A DNA stretch of 7,053 bases from NCBI GenBank assembly GCA_009908885.1, contig JAAAOL010000151.1, forward strand, positions 1 through 7,053, given 5' to 3'. The position numbers were made by a program, and so were the translations under genes. Under the pieces are notes generated by a model, which worked only from the letters and a program-made list of their open reading frames with translations, searched no databases and was not told the origin of the DNA. Below, piece after piece: positions 1-5,604 of this stretch; position 1 is the stretch's first letter; every line of letters starts with the position of its first letter. The DNA is from Bacteroidota bacterium (lineage in GTDB: Bacteria; Bacteroidota; Rhodothermia; Rhodothermales; JAAAOL01).

Positions 1-13
1 CCGGGTCAGCGTC

Positions 14-33
14 TCTCCCTTCCCGAAGGGAGA
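14..33. other. Perfect inverted repeat (hairpin) downstream of the Omp85 gene
   Basis: The arms TCTCCCTTC (14-22) and GAAGGGAGA (25-33) are exact reverse complements around a two-base centre, giving an 8-9 bp stem in DNA or RNA. It lies about 150 bases beyond the stop codon of the minus-strand Omp85 gene. A role as transcription terminator of the three-gene minus-strand cluster is possible, but neither strand has the run of T residues expected of a classical intrinsic terminator. The rest of 1-183 shows no coding region that I can support. Confidence 0.3.
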
Positions 34-183
34 ACAAGAGGGATGTGCACTGCTGAGGCGGCCTGTGAACGGACCTCCTCTCTGTCTCTTACTGCATCGA
101 GTTCAGCACAGGCTCTTCGCGGAAGGAGAGGACCCAGGCGAGACCGTGAGAGGTGGGACGCTAATGTTCTTGGTTGATTCCAC

Positions 184-1323
184 TTAGAACGGGTCCATCG
201 CGGTGATGTAGAGGCCGCCGCCCTCTCTGCTGAAGGCATAGTCGAGCCGGAGGTGGACGCCCTCCTCGTTGAGGCGGAAGCGTAGCCCGGCGCCCCCGGC
301 CCCCTCCAGCCCCTCGCTGCCGAACCGGTCGAGGCGCCCGGCGACGGCGCCGGTGCTGGCGAACAGCGCCCCCGCGAAGCGCCCGAGCAGCGGGAAGCGC
401 CACTCGCCCTGCACCGTGGCGAACACGTCGTCGCGGAAGCGGCCTTCGAGGTAGCCGCGCATGCGGAGCGGGCCGCCCAGGCGCGGCAGCACCGTGAACG
501 GCGCGGTGCCGGAGACAGCCTCCCCGTAAGCCTGCACCGCGAGGACGTGGCGGCGCCCAATCGGGACGTACTGCCGGGCGTCGAACACGACGCGGGTGAA
601 GTCGAACGTGCTGCCCCACCGGCCCGCGTGCCCGACGACGTACGCCGTCGCGAACTGGCCGCGGCGGGGGTAGAAGAGGCGATCCCGCGTGTCGCGCGTG
701 ACGACCGGTCCGAGGCCGACGATGGTCGCGCCGTCGCGTCCGGGAAGGCCGGGACCGTCCAGCAGTCCCCCACTCTCGACCTCTGCGATGGCATCCCACC
801 GCACCCGGGCGCGCAGGCCGATGCGCCATCCGGAGGCCACCTGCTGCTCGGCCTGCACGATGGCGTCCGCGTAGCGATCGGTAAAGTCCTCCGCCATCGC
901 GTCAGTCGTAGCCGGGCCGAGTCCGTAGAACACGTCCGGGTATTCGCTGAACCCGAGGTCGGCGAAGAGGCGCTGCCGCCCATCGCGTCGAAAGAGTTCC
1001 GGGCGCAGGTTGATCGCATACTGTCCGTTCAGCGTCGCAGAGAGGTCGCCCTGGATGCTCGACGGGCGCTCGCCCTCGCCGATGAACACGCCGCCTGCCG
1101 CGCCGCCGCCGAGGCTCGTCTCGGGCGTGTAGTAGAGCGTGGGAAAGGCGTACCAGCTCGTCGCGGGTCCGTCCGCCGCGGACGATTCCTCCGCCGACGA
1201 GTCGACGGGCGATTGCGCCTGGACGGTCGGCACGAGGAGCAGGAGGCTGATGCTTAGCACGGTCCATGCCGTCCAGCCGCACGCGGTGGGCAGGAAGAAC
1301 GCAAGCAGCGGATGCGTCTTCAT
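184..1323 (-). CDS. Omp85/BamA-type outer-membrane beta-barrel protein without POTRA domains
   Basis: This encodes a 379-residue protein of the bacterial surface antigen (D15/Omp85) barrel family. Residues 1-36 form a signal peptide with a hydrophobic core at about 20-32 and an A-x-A-type end, V-Q-A before Gln37. After a short acidic, Ser/Ala-rich linker (about 38-55) the rest alternates like membrane beta strands. Family landmarks are the strand motif RDTRDRLFYPRRG (210-222), the L6-loop motif MRGY (288-291), which matches the V/M-R-G-F/Y signature, and a C-terminal Phe (residue 379) like the outer-membrane insertion signal. There is no room for the periplasmic POTRA repeats of BamA or TamA, so this is a barrel-only member of unknown substrate. 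The Met at 1323 is preferred because the signal peptide begins there; the open frame continues upstream only as an overlap with the protease gene. It is last in a three-gene cluster, 10 bases after the protease stop, with only a weak GGA-type ribosome site, so translational coupling is likely. Confidence 0.88.
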   Translation of the reverse strand: MKTHPLLAFFLPTACGWTAWTVLSISLLLLVPTVQAQSPVDSSAEESSAADGPATSWYAFPTLYYTPETSLGGGAAGGVFIGEGERPSSIQGDLSATLNGQYAINLRPELFRRDGRQRLFADLGFSEYPDVFYGLGPATTDAMAEDFTDRYADAIVQAEQQVASGWRIGLRARVRWDAIAEVESGGLLDGPGLPGRDGATIVGLGPVVTRDTRDRLFYPRRGQFATAYVVGHAGRWGSTFDFTRVVFDARQYVPIGRRHVLAVQAYGEAVSGTAPFTVLPRLGGPLRMRGYLEGRFRDDVFATVQGEWRFPLLGRFAGALFASTGAVAGRLDRFGSEGLEGAGGAGLRFRLNEEGVHLRLDYAFSREGGGLYITAMDPF

Positions 1324-1333
1324 CGGTCCAGGG

Positions 1334-2221
1334 TCAGTGGGAGTGGGAGGAATCGGCCTCGGCGCGGCGCAGCGCCTCCGCGCCCCACCGCCACAGCACG
1401 ACGAGCACGAGCGCGGCGGTGAGATAGGTCTCGTAGGCGTAGACGGATGCGGACGTGTCGAGCAGCTCGCCGCTGACGTTGCCTGAGAAGTGAAACAGGA
1501 TGGCGGCGAGGACGCTGCGCCCGGTGTTGTTGTAGATCCAGGTGTAGAGGACCGCGCCCAGCAGGATCGCCACGCCGAACTGGAGCGGGTCGGGTGCGCC
1601 GCCAGCCCGGGCGTAGTAGCCCGCCATGGCGAAGAGCGGCCCGTGCCACGCGAACCAGGCGAGGCCGACCAGCACGCTGGCCCCGAGGGCGGAGTAGCGC
1701 AGCTGCAGGCGGTCCAGCAGGTAGCCGCGCCAGCCGATCTCTTCGGGCAGCGGCCCCAGTAGCAGCACGAAGCCGAGGTACAGCAGCAGGTCGACGGGCT
1801 GCACGACCAACGCGCTCGCCTCCTGCAGATTAAACGCCGCGTCCGCCGCGCCAAAGAGGACGGCGAGGCCGCCCGCAGCCAGCTTCAGGGCCGGGTAGAG
1901 CCCTAGAATGACGGCCCACCACCATCCACCGATGCGGCGCGGGTCGACGAGGCGCCGGCCGAGGTCGCGGAGCCCGGACCGCCCGGCCACGCGCCCTGTC
2001 ATCACCGCACCGCCGAGCGGCAGGCCGAGGCCGCCGATAGCGAAGAGCGCCATCGCCCACGGCGTGCTCCATACGTCGACGCCTTGCCAGACGATGATTC
2101 CCCAGAAGAGCCACGTCCACCCGTGCGAGAAGGCCAGGAAGCCCCACAGATCGGCAGCGCCGGACGGCGTCCGCTGCGCCGCCGTGGTAGGATGTTGCGA
2201 CGTGATTCCGCGCGATGACAT
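1334..2221 (-). CDS. CPBP-family (CAAX protease/Rce1-like) intramembrane glutamic endopeptidase
   Basis: This 295-residue polytopic inner-membrane protein has about eight hydrophobic segments (near 27-48, 56-76, 99-122, 143-157, 178-197, 213-231, 234-249, 265-280). All three CPBP/ABI motifs are visible: EEIGWR at 160-165 (motif EExxxR, the catalytic glutamates), W-F-A-W-H at 189-193 (second motif, with Trp where many members have Phe), and H-F-S-G-N at 244-248 (motif HxxxN). The stretch N-N-T-G-R-S preceding the last motif is also typical. The family includes the eukaryotic prenyl-protein protease Rce1 and many bacterial proteases tied to bacteriocin immunity or membrane signalling; this member's substrate cannot be read from sequence. 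The start at 2221 is the first available in frame and lacks a clear ribosome site; the gene begins 25 bases after the hydrolase stop and ends 10 bases before the Omp85 start, so it is the middle gene of the cluster. The C-terminus is His/Ser-rich (SSHSH). Confidence 0.92.
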   Translation of the reverse strand: MSSRGITSQHPTTAAQRTPSGAADLWGFLAFSHGWTWLFWGIIVWQGVDVWSTPWAMALFAIGGLGLPLGGAVMTGRVAGRSGLRDLGRRLVDPRRIGGWWWAVILGLYPALKLAAGGLAVLFGAADAAFNLQEASALVVQPVDLLLYLGFVLLLGPLPEEIGWRGYLLDRLQLRYSALGASVLVGLAWFAWHGPLFAMAGYYARAGGAPDPLQFGVAILLGAVLYTWIYNNTGRSVLAAILFHFSGNVSGELLDTSASVYAYETYLTAALVLVVLWRWGAEALRRAEADSSHSH

Positions 2222-2246
2222 AGCCGGTACAGAAGGATGATGAAGG

Positions 2247-3431
2247 TCACTCGGCAGCGGCCCGGGCCGTGTGAGCGAGGCGGACGGCGTAGGCCGACAG
2301 GTCGTACGGCCCCAGCGCGTTCACCTGCACCGCCACGGCGATCTCGTGCGCCGGATAGTACTCGAAGATGGACAGGTAGCCCGGCGTCCACCCGCGATGC
2401 CCGTAGGCCGTCCCTAGCTCGGTCGAGCGGATCGTCACGCCGAGGCCGTAGCGCACGTCGGCGCCGAAGTGGGCCTGCTGCGTCGCGTCTTTCGGCACCG
2501 CCGCCAGCAACTCGTCGAGGTAGTCGCCCGGCAGCGCCTCCCCGGTGTAGAGCCGGTGCGCCCAGCGCGCGAGGTCCGAGGCCGTGGTGACGAGGCCGCC
2601 GCCGGTCCATTCGGTCGCCGGGTTGTAGACGAGCGTGCCGTCCTGAGTCACCTTGGGCGGCAGGCCGAACGGCGCCTCCCCCTCGACGTAGCCCGCCACG
2701 AGCCCCGGCAGGTCGCGCCGGTCGGCGGGCGTCGTGGCGGCGAGGTGCAGCGGGTCGAGCAGGCGCTCCTGGAGCACATCGTAGTAGGCGCTGTCCGTGA
2801 CGGCCTCCACGATCAGGCCGGCGAGGAGGTAGTTGGTGTCGGAGTAGTGGTAGCCCGCACCCGCCGCAAAGAGCGGCTCGGCATCCAGCACGAAGGCGAC
2901 GAGTTCCTCCGGCGCGAAAGCCGCGTCGGGGCCGTCCGCCGCCATCCGCTCGCGCACGGCGGTCAGGAAGTCCTCATCGTGGATGTGGTCCCGCAGCCCG
3001 CTCTGGTGCCGCAGCAGATGCCGCAGCGTGAGAGCCTCGGCGTTGGGCAGGCGGTCGAACCACGGGCGGTCGCCGAGCCACCGGGCGATGGGCGCGTCCA
3101 GGTCGAGGCGGTCTTCCTGCGCCAGGGCCAGCACCACGGCCGCTGCGAACGACTTGCCGGTGCTGCCGGAGAGCATGCGCGCATCGGGCGGCATGCGGGT
3201 CGCGTCTTCGCGGTCGGCATAGCCCGTGGCGGCGGCATGCAGCGTCCCATCCGGCAGGACGACGGCGGCCGTCGCTCCGGGAAAAGCGTCCTGCGTCCAG
3301 AGGCTGTCGAGCGTGGTCTGGAGCGCCGCGACGACGGGGGAGGGCGACTGGGCCGCGGCGGTGCCGCACATCCCCCCGAATAGCATCAGGCCAACGATGA
3401 GCATCGGGCGGTGCAGTCCGTAGAACGACAT
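2247..3431 (-). CDS. Secreted serine hydrolase of the beta-lactamase class C / D-Ala-D-Ala carboxypeptidase family
   Basis: This 394-residue protein has a Sec signal peptide (hydrophobic about 9-21, cleavage likely after T-A-A-A, before Gln28), so it should act in the periplasm or outside the cell. Catalytic landmarks in order are S90-T-G-K93 (SxxK, nucleophile Ser90 and Lys93), Y196-S-D198 (the YxN-type motif, with Asp in place of Asn), and H345-R-G347 followed by W-T-P-G-Y (equivalent of the KTG box). The length suits the family, which includes AmpC enzymes, penicillin-binding DD-peptidases and many esterases; the HRG box and YSD motif are more usual in the esterase/peptidase-like members than in true beta-lactamases. 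I would therefore not predict antibiotic resistance. The start at 3431 is supported by a strong AGGAGG sequence four bases upstream. It is first in the minus-strand cluster, ahead of the CPBP protease and the Omp85 barrel. Confidence 0.92.
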   Translation of the reverse strand: MSFYGLHRPMLIVGLMLFGGMCGTAAAQSPSPVVAALQTTLDSLWTQDAFPGATAAVVLPDGTLHAAATGYADREDATRMPPDARMLSGSTGKSFAAAVVLALAQEDRLDLDAPIARWLGDRPWFDRLPNAEALTLRHLLRHQSGLRDHIHDEDFLTAVRERMAADGPDAAFAPEELVAFVLDAEPLFAAGAGYHYSDTNYLLAGLIVEAVTDSAYYDVLQERLLDPLHLAATTPADRRDLPGLVAGYVEGEAPFGLPPKVTQDGTLVYNPATEWTGGGLVTTASDLARWAHRLYTGEALPGDYLDELLAAVPKDATQQAHFGADVRYGLGVTIRSTELGTAYGHRGWTPGYLSIFEYYPAHEIAVAVQVNALGPYDLSAYAVRLAHTARAAAE

Positions 3432-3435
3432 GGGA

Positions 3436-3441
3436 CCTCCT
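3436..3441 (-). promoter_or_regulatory. Ribosome binding site of the serine hydrolase gene
   Basis: AGGAGG on the minus strand, four bases before the ATG at 3431, is a near-perfect Shine-Dalgarno sequence. It fixes the start of the first gene of the cluster; the two genes behind it lack comparable sites, which suggests that they depend on coupling to upstream translation. Confidence 0.75.
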
Positions 3442-3480
3442 CAGGAATCGTCCTGTCGGTAGCGCACGTCCTCGATCCGT

Positions 3481-3498
3481 CGAACGAGCGGCCGTTCG
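3481..3498. repeat. Inverted repeat in the leader of the minus-strand cluster
   Basis: CGAACG (3481-3486) and CGTTCG (3493-3498) are exact reverse complements separated by six bases. A second dyad, GAGCG (3486-3490) with CGCTC (3497-3501), overlaps it. The site lies about 50 bases upstream of the serine hydrolase start and downstream of the candidate promoter, so it could be an operator or a hairpin in the 5' leader. Short dyads of this size also arise by chance in GC-rich DNA. Confidence 0.3.
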
Positions 3499-3518
3499 CT
3501 CCATCGGCCGAGGGTCCG

Positions 3519-3547
3519 TGTGTAGCATGACGAAAGACGATCACCAA
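3519..3547 (-). promoter_or_regulatory. Candidate promoter for the hydrolase-protease-Omp85 cluster
   Basis: On the minus strand, TTGGTG (3547-3542) and TACACA (3524-3519) are separated by 17 bases, the optimal spacing for a housekeeping sigma factor, and a TG dinucleotide sits just before the -10 element. Each hexamer matches the consensus at only about half its positions. Transcription would start near 3512, giving a leader of roughly 80 bases that contains the inverted repeat at 3481-3498. Confidence 0.25.
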
Positions 3548-3584
3548 TGATACGCGGGATTGCTGGATCGCTCGTGAAAGGAAT

Positions 3585-3598
3585 AGCGAGGCCTCGCT
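3585..3598. repeat. 14-base perfect palindrome in the divergent control region
   Basis: AGCGAGGCCTCGCT reads identically on both strands. It is followed within 10-30 bases by a GTGTC/GACAC hairpin (3607-3618) and the palindrome CCCGATCGGG (3618-3627). The cluster sits between the divergent gene starts at 3431 and 3704. It could be a binding site for a dimeric regulator or an RNA hairpin in the leader of the plus-strand gene; no specific regulator can be named. Confidence 0.35.
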
Positions 3599-3691
3599 GC
3601 GGGGGCGTGTCGGGACACCCGATCGGGGAATCGCCCACGACGGCCTCAGAAGCATCCAGCGCCTGCCGCCGATGGGACTTGCTTGCGCCAT

Positions 3692-3696
3692 GGAGG
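3692..3696 (+). promoter_or_regulatory. Ribosome binding site that selects the start at 3704
   Basis: GGAGG lies seven bases before the ATG at 3704, a good Shine-Dalgarno sequence and spacing. The alternative ATG at 3773 has no such sequence in front of it. This, plus strongly GC-biased third codon positions between 3704 and 3772, is why the longer protein is annotated. Confidence 0.55.
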
Positions 3697-3703
3697 ATGC
3701 CGT

Positions 3704-4108
3704 ATGTTTGGACGGTTCAAGACCACCTGTGGCGTGGGCTCGGTCACCTCCCTCGCGCTCTACACCCGTAACATGAATCGCATCAAGTTCACGTTGCCCG
3801 AAGTCGGCCTGCGCGAGATCAGCGGTCTGGTCTACCTCGAAGACGGCTTTCTGGTGCTGAAAGTAGAGGACGCGCTCATGGGCGAGTTCGACGTGGACGA
3901 GGAGATCATCAAGATCGAGCCGCAGGCGCTGGAGTACGTCCGAATGCGGACGGGACTGCTCCGGGATCGCCTGGTCATCAAGCCCAAGCGGGCGACGTTG
4001 CTCGACCTCGTCCCCGGCAAGCACGAATCGACGCTCGAACTGCGGGTCTGGCGCACGAAGCGCGAGAAGCTCGAAGACCTCGTCGAAGCCTTCCGCGCGC
4101 TGACCTGA
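3704..4108 (+). CDS. Small soluble protein of unknown function, beta-rich
   Basis: I do not recognise a named family. The product is 134 residues with no signal peptide or membrane segment, so it is probably cytoplasmic. From residue 24 (MNRIKFTLPEVG) the sequence looks like a compact domain: alternating hydrophobic beta strands such as GLVYLEDGFLVLKVED, an acidic turn (EFDVDEE), then strands rich in Arg/Lys and a closing amphipathic helix (REKLEDLVEAFRAL). A run of strands capped by one C-terminal helix resembles pleckstrin-homology-like barrels, but this is an inference from pattern only. The start at 3704 is chosen for its GGAGG ribosome site and coding-like codon use; the domain itself begins at 3773, which remains a credible alternative start. 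The next gene follows after 43 bases on the same strand, so the two may share a transcript. Confidence 0.75.
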   Translation: MFGRFKTTCGVGSVTSLALYTRNMNRIKFTLPEVGLREISGLVYLEDGFLVLKVEDALMGEFDVDEEIIKIEPQALEYVRMRTGLLRDRLVIKPKRATLLDLVPGKHESTLELRVWRTKREKLEDLVEAFRALT

Positions 4109-4151
4109 CCCTCGCCACGGTTCTCCTCCCCTTCGCCATCCCCCCGAACCG

Positions 4152-4601
4152 ATGTCCCGTTCCTTCTACCTCTGCCTGCTGCTTCCCCTGCTCGTCCCAA
4201 CGGTCGTGTTCGCGGGCTGCGCGCTCGCAGCGGGCCTGTCGCCGGTGGAGACGTGGACCGCGACGGCCGATCAATACGCGGCGGACCGCCAAAATTTGCT
4301 GATTATCGCCGTTCCGGGATTCATCCCCATCCTGCTGCTGCTCGCCGTGCTGTGGGGCTACCGCCGGTACGGCAAGAGCGAGCGCACCCGACGGGCGATG
4401 GGGTGGGGCGGCCTCGTCGCGATTCTGGTGGTGCTGGTCTGGATCAACCTGCAGTTCTGGCCGCTCTTTCTGCCCGAACGTACGTATCCGGGGTTTCCCC
4501 ACGGCCTGGGGTTCATCATTGGCCCGATCTTCTTTGCCCCCGTGCTCATGGCCCTGGTGATGGGTGGCGTGTGGCTGGTGCTGCGCAGGCAAGGTGCGTG
4601 A
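4152..4601 (+). CDS. Small four-helix integral membrane protein, function unknown
   Basis: The 149-residue product has four hydrophobic segments: about 5-28, 48-70, 84-107 and 118-144. The loop between helices 2 and 3 (RRYGKSERTRR, 71-81) and the C-terminal end (LRRQGA) are strongly basic, so by the positive-inside rule both termini and this loop face the cytoplasm. The two outer loops are about 29-47, acidic and with Trp/Tyr, and the short 108-117 segment. The first helix could be mistaken for a signal peptide, but three further helices make an inner-membrane protein more likely. No catalytic motif or family signature is visible. No good ribosome site precedes the ATG. It lies 43 bases after the preceding gene and 107 bases before the next, all on the plus strand. 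Confidence 0.8.
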   Translation: MSRSFYLCLLLPLLVPTVVFAGCALAAGLSPVETWTATADQYAADRQNLLIIAVPGFIPILLLLAVLWGYRRYGKSERTRRAMGWGGLVAILVVLVWINLQFWPLFLPERTYPGFPHGLGFIIGPIFFAPVLMALVMGGVWLVLRRQGA

Positions 4602-4629
4602 TTAGCAGTAGCTGAACGCGGCAGGCGAG

Positions 4630-4643
4630 CGGGACCCTTCCCG
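4630..4643. other. Short hairpin between two plus-strand genes
   Basis: CGGGA (4630-4634) and TCCCG (4639-4643) pair around a four-base loop, 28 bases after the stop codon of the four-helix membrane protein. There is no following T run, so it is at best a weak terminator or attenuator; it may be chance in GC-rich DNA. Confidence 0.2.
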
Positions 4644-4708
4644 TCAGGCCTCGTGTTCGACGTACCCGACAGTACATCGCAGCGTCTTTTCGGTCTTCCC
4701 GAGCACTC

Positions 4709-5572
4709 ATGGCAGAGCGTACCTACACCGAGCAGGAAGTCTTCGAAATCATCGAGCGCGCGGCGGAGTTGCAGATGCAGGCTGCTCAGAGCCGCGAGGA
4801 TCGCTCCGGGCTCACCCTCAGCGAACTCGAAACCGTGGCCCGGGAGACGGGACTCGATCCGGCGCACCTCCGGCGGGCTGTGGCCGAACTCGACGAGCCG
4901 GGGAATGCCCTGTTCGACGCCAGCGCGCGCACGACGGCGACGCACGTGTTCGTGGAGCGCTGGGTGCCGGGCGCGCTGACGCCTGACGCATGGGAAGACA
5001 TCGTGGCCGAACTCCGTCACCGCCTCGATACCGACCTCGGTGCGATGATGGGTGCGAACTATCAGATGGGCACGACCGAGCAGATCGGGCGCACGCTGGA
5101 GTGGAAACACATGAGCATGTCCGGCATCGAGACGCGCGCGATGCTGCGTCCACGCGGGGACGGCGTACGCATCCGGCTCAGTCAGCGCGTCGGGTGGGGG
5201 AATCCGGTGGCTGAGTCCGCCACGTATGGCACGGGGTTGGCCTTTCTCGCCGCCGTCATCGCGGGGCTCGTTTCCGGGTCGGGATGGGTCGCGGCGGCCG
5301 CTGCGCTCCTCACCCTGATCGTCGCCATCCCGCTCATCCTCTATGCCGACCCGGCCTGGCGACGGAAGAAACACCAGGAGTTGCACGACCTGGCCGATAG
5401 CCTCTCCGCGCTGGTCGCCACGCCGATGGAAGTGAGTGCGGGGGAACTGGGGGAGGGAGCAGCCGGGCGAAAAGAAGCCCCATCGCCCGCGGTGGACCCG
5501 TCGCTGCTGGACCGTGATCGCACCTCCGGCGACGAGCAGACGCCGCCCTCTCGCAATCGCACGCGGGCGTGA
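4709..5572 (+). CDS. Membrane-anchored protein with N-terminal helical module, function unknown
   Basis: The 287-residue product has a recognisable layout but no assigned function. Residues 1-65 (beginning MAERTYTEQEVFEIIERAAEL) form a predicted helical module of the T-x-x-E-V-x-x-I-x-x-R-A-A-E-L type, followed by G-L-T-L-S-E-L and G-L-D-P-A-H-L-R-R-A helices. From general knowledge, this kind of N-terminal segment recurs in uncharacterised proteins of Bacteroidota-like and other bacteria. Residues 75-165 look like a mixed alpha/beta domain. Two hydrophobic helices (about 173-190 and 192-213) form a membrane hairpin, followed by the basic WRRKK at 217-221, so both ends should face the cytoplasm. 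A helix (223-237) then leads into a low-complexity, charged and probably disordered tail rich in Ser, Pro, Glu and Arg. There is no strong ribosome site before the ATG. The gene converges with the lipoprotein gene across 32 bases. Confidence 0.82.
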   Translation: MAERTYTEQEVFEIIERAAELQMQAAQSREDRSGLTLSELETVARETGLDPAHLRRAVAELDEPGNALFDASARTTATHVFVERWVPGALTPDAWEDIVAELRHRLDTDLGAMMGANYQMGTTEQIGRTLEWKHMSMSGIETRAMLRPRGDGVRIRLSQRVGWGNPVAESATYGTGLAFLAAVIAGLVSGSGWVAAAAALLTLIVAIPLILYADPAWRRKKHQELHDLADSLSALVATPMEVSAGELGEGAAGRKEAPSPAVDPSLLDRDRTSGDEQTPPSRNRTRA

Positions 5573-5575
5573 TCC

Positions 5576-5594
5576 GAAGCGCCCATCACGCTTC
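5576..5594. terminator. Hairpin between convergent genes, possible bidirectional terminator
   Basis: GAAGCG (5576-5581) and CGCTTC (5589-5594) form a six-base-pair stem with a seven-base loop in the 32-base gap between convergent stop codons. The position is right for a shared terminator, but neither strand carries a T tract after the stem. Confidence 0.35.
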
Positions 5595-5604
5595 TGGGCT
5601 GTCG

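Noticed and set aside
6..1019. 337-codon minus-strand open frame
   Set aside because: It is a shifted frame of the Omp85 gene, with Ser/Arg/Ala low-complexity content and no domain.
1324..1854. Upstream extension of the Omp85 reading frame, giving a 556-residue protein
   Set aside because: The extra 177 residues overlap the CPBP gene in another frame and are Arg/Pro/Ser/Cys-rich with no domain. A clean signal peptide starts at 1323.
3364..3369. Possible lipoprotein signal in the serine hydrolase (G-G-M-C, Cys22)
   Set aside because: Met before Cys and Gly at -3 do not fit a lipobox; cleavage after T-A-A-A before Gln28 is the better reading.
2469..3383. 304-codon plus-strand open frame
   Set aside because: It lies opposite the well-supported serine hydrolase and has the Arg/Gly/Val-rich composition typical of antisense frames in GC-rich DNA.
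3560..3589. Possible plus-strand promoter TTGCTG with TAGCGA at 18-base spacing
   Set aside because: The -10 element matches the consensus too poorly to support as a feature.
3547..3771. 74-codon plus-strand open frame in the divergent region
   Set aside because: It has no ribosome site, contains the palindromes, overlaps the better-supported gene at 3704 in another frame, and shows no domain.
4209..4220. Possible lipoprotein signal in the small membrane protein (F-A-G-C, Cys23)
   Set aside because: It is a weak lipobox, and three further membrane helices with a consistent positive-inside pattern favour an ordinary polytopic protein.
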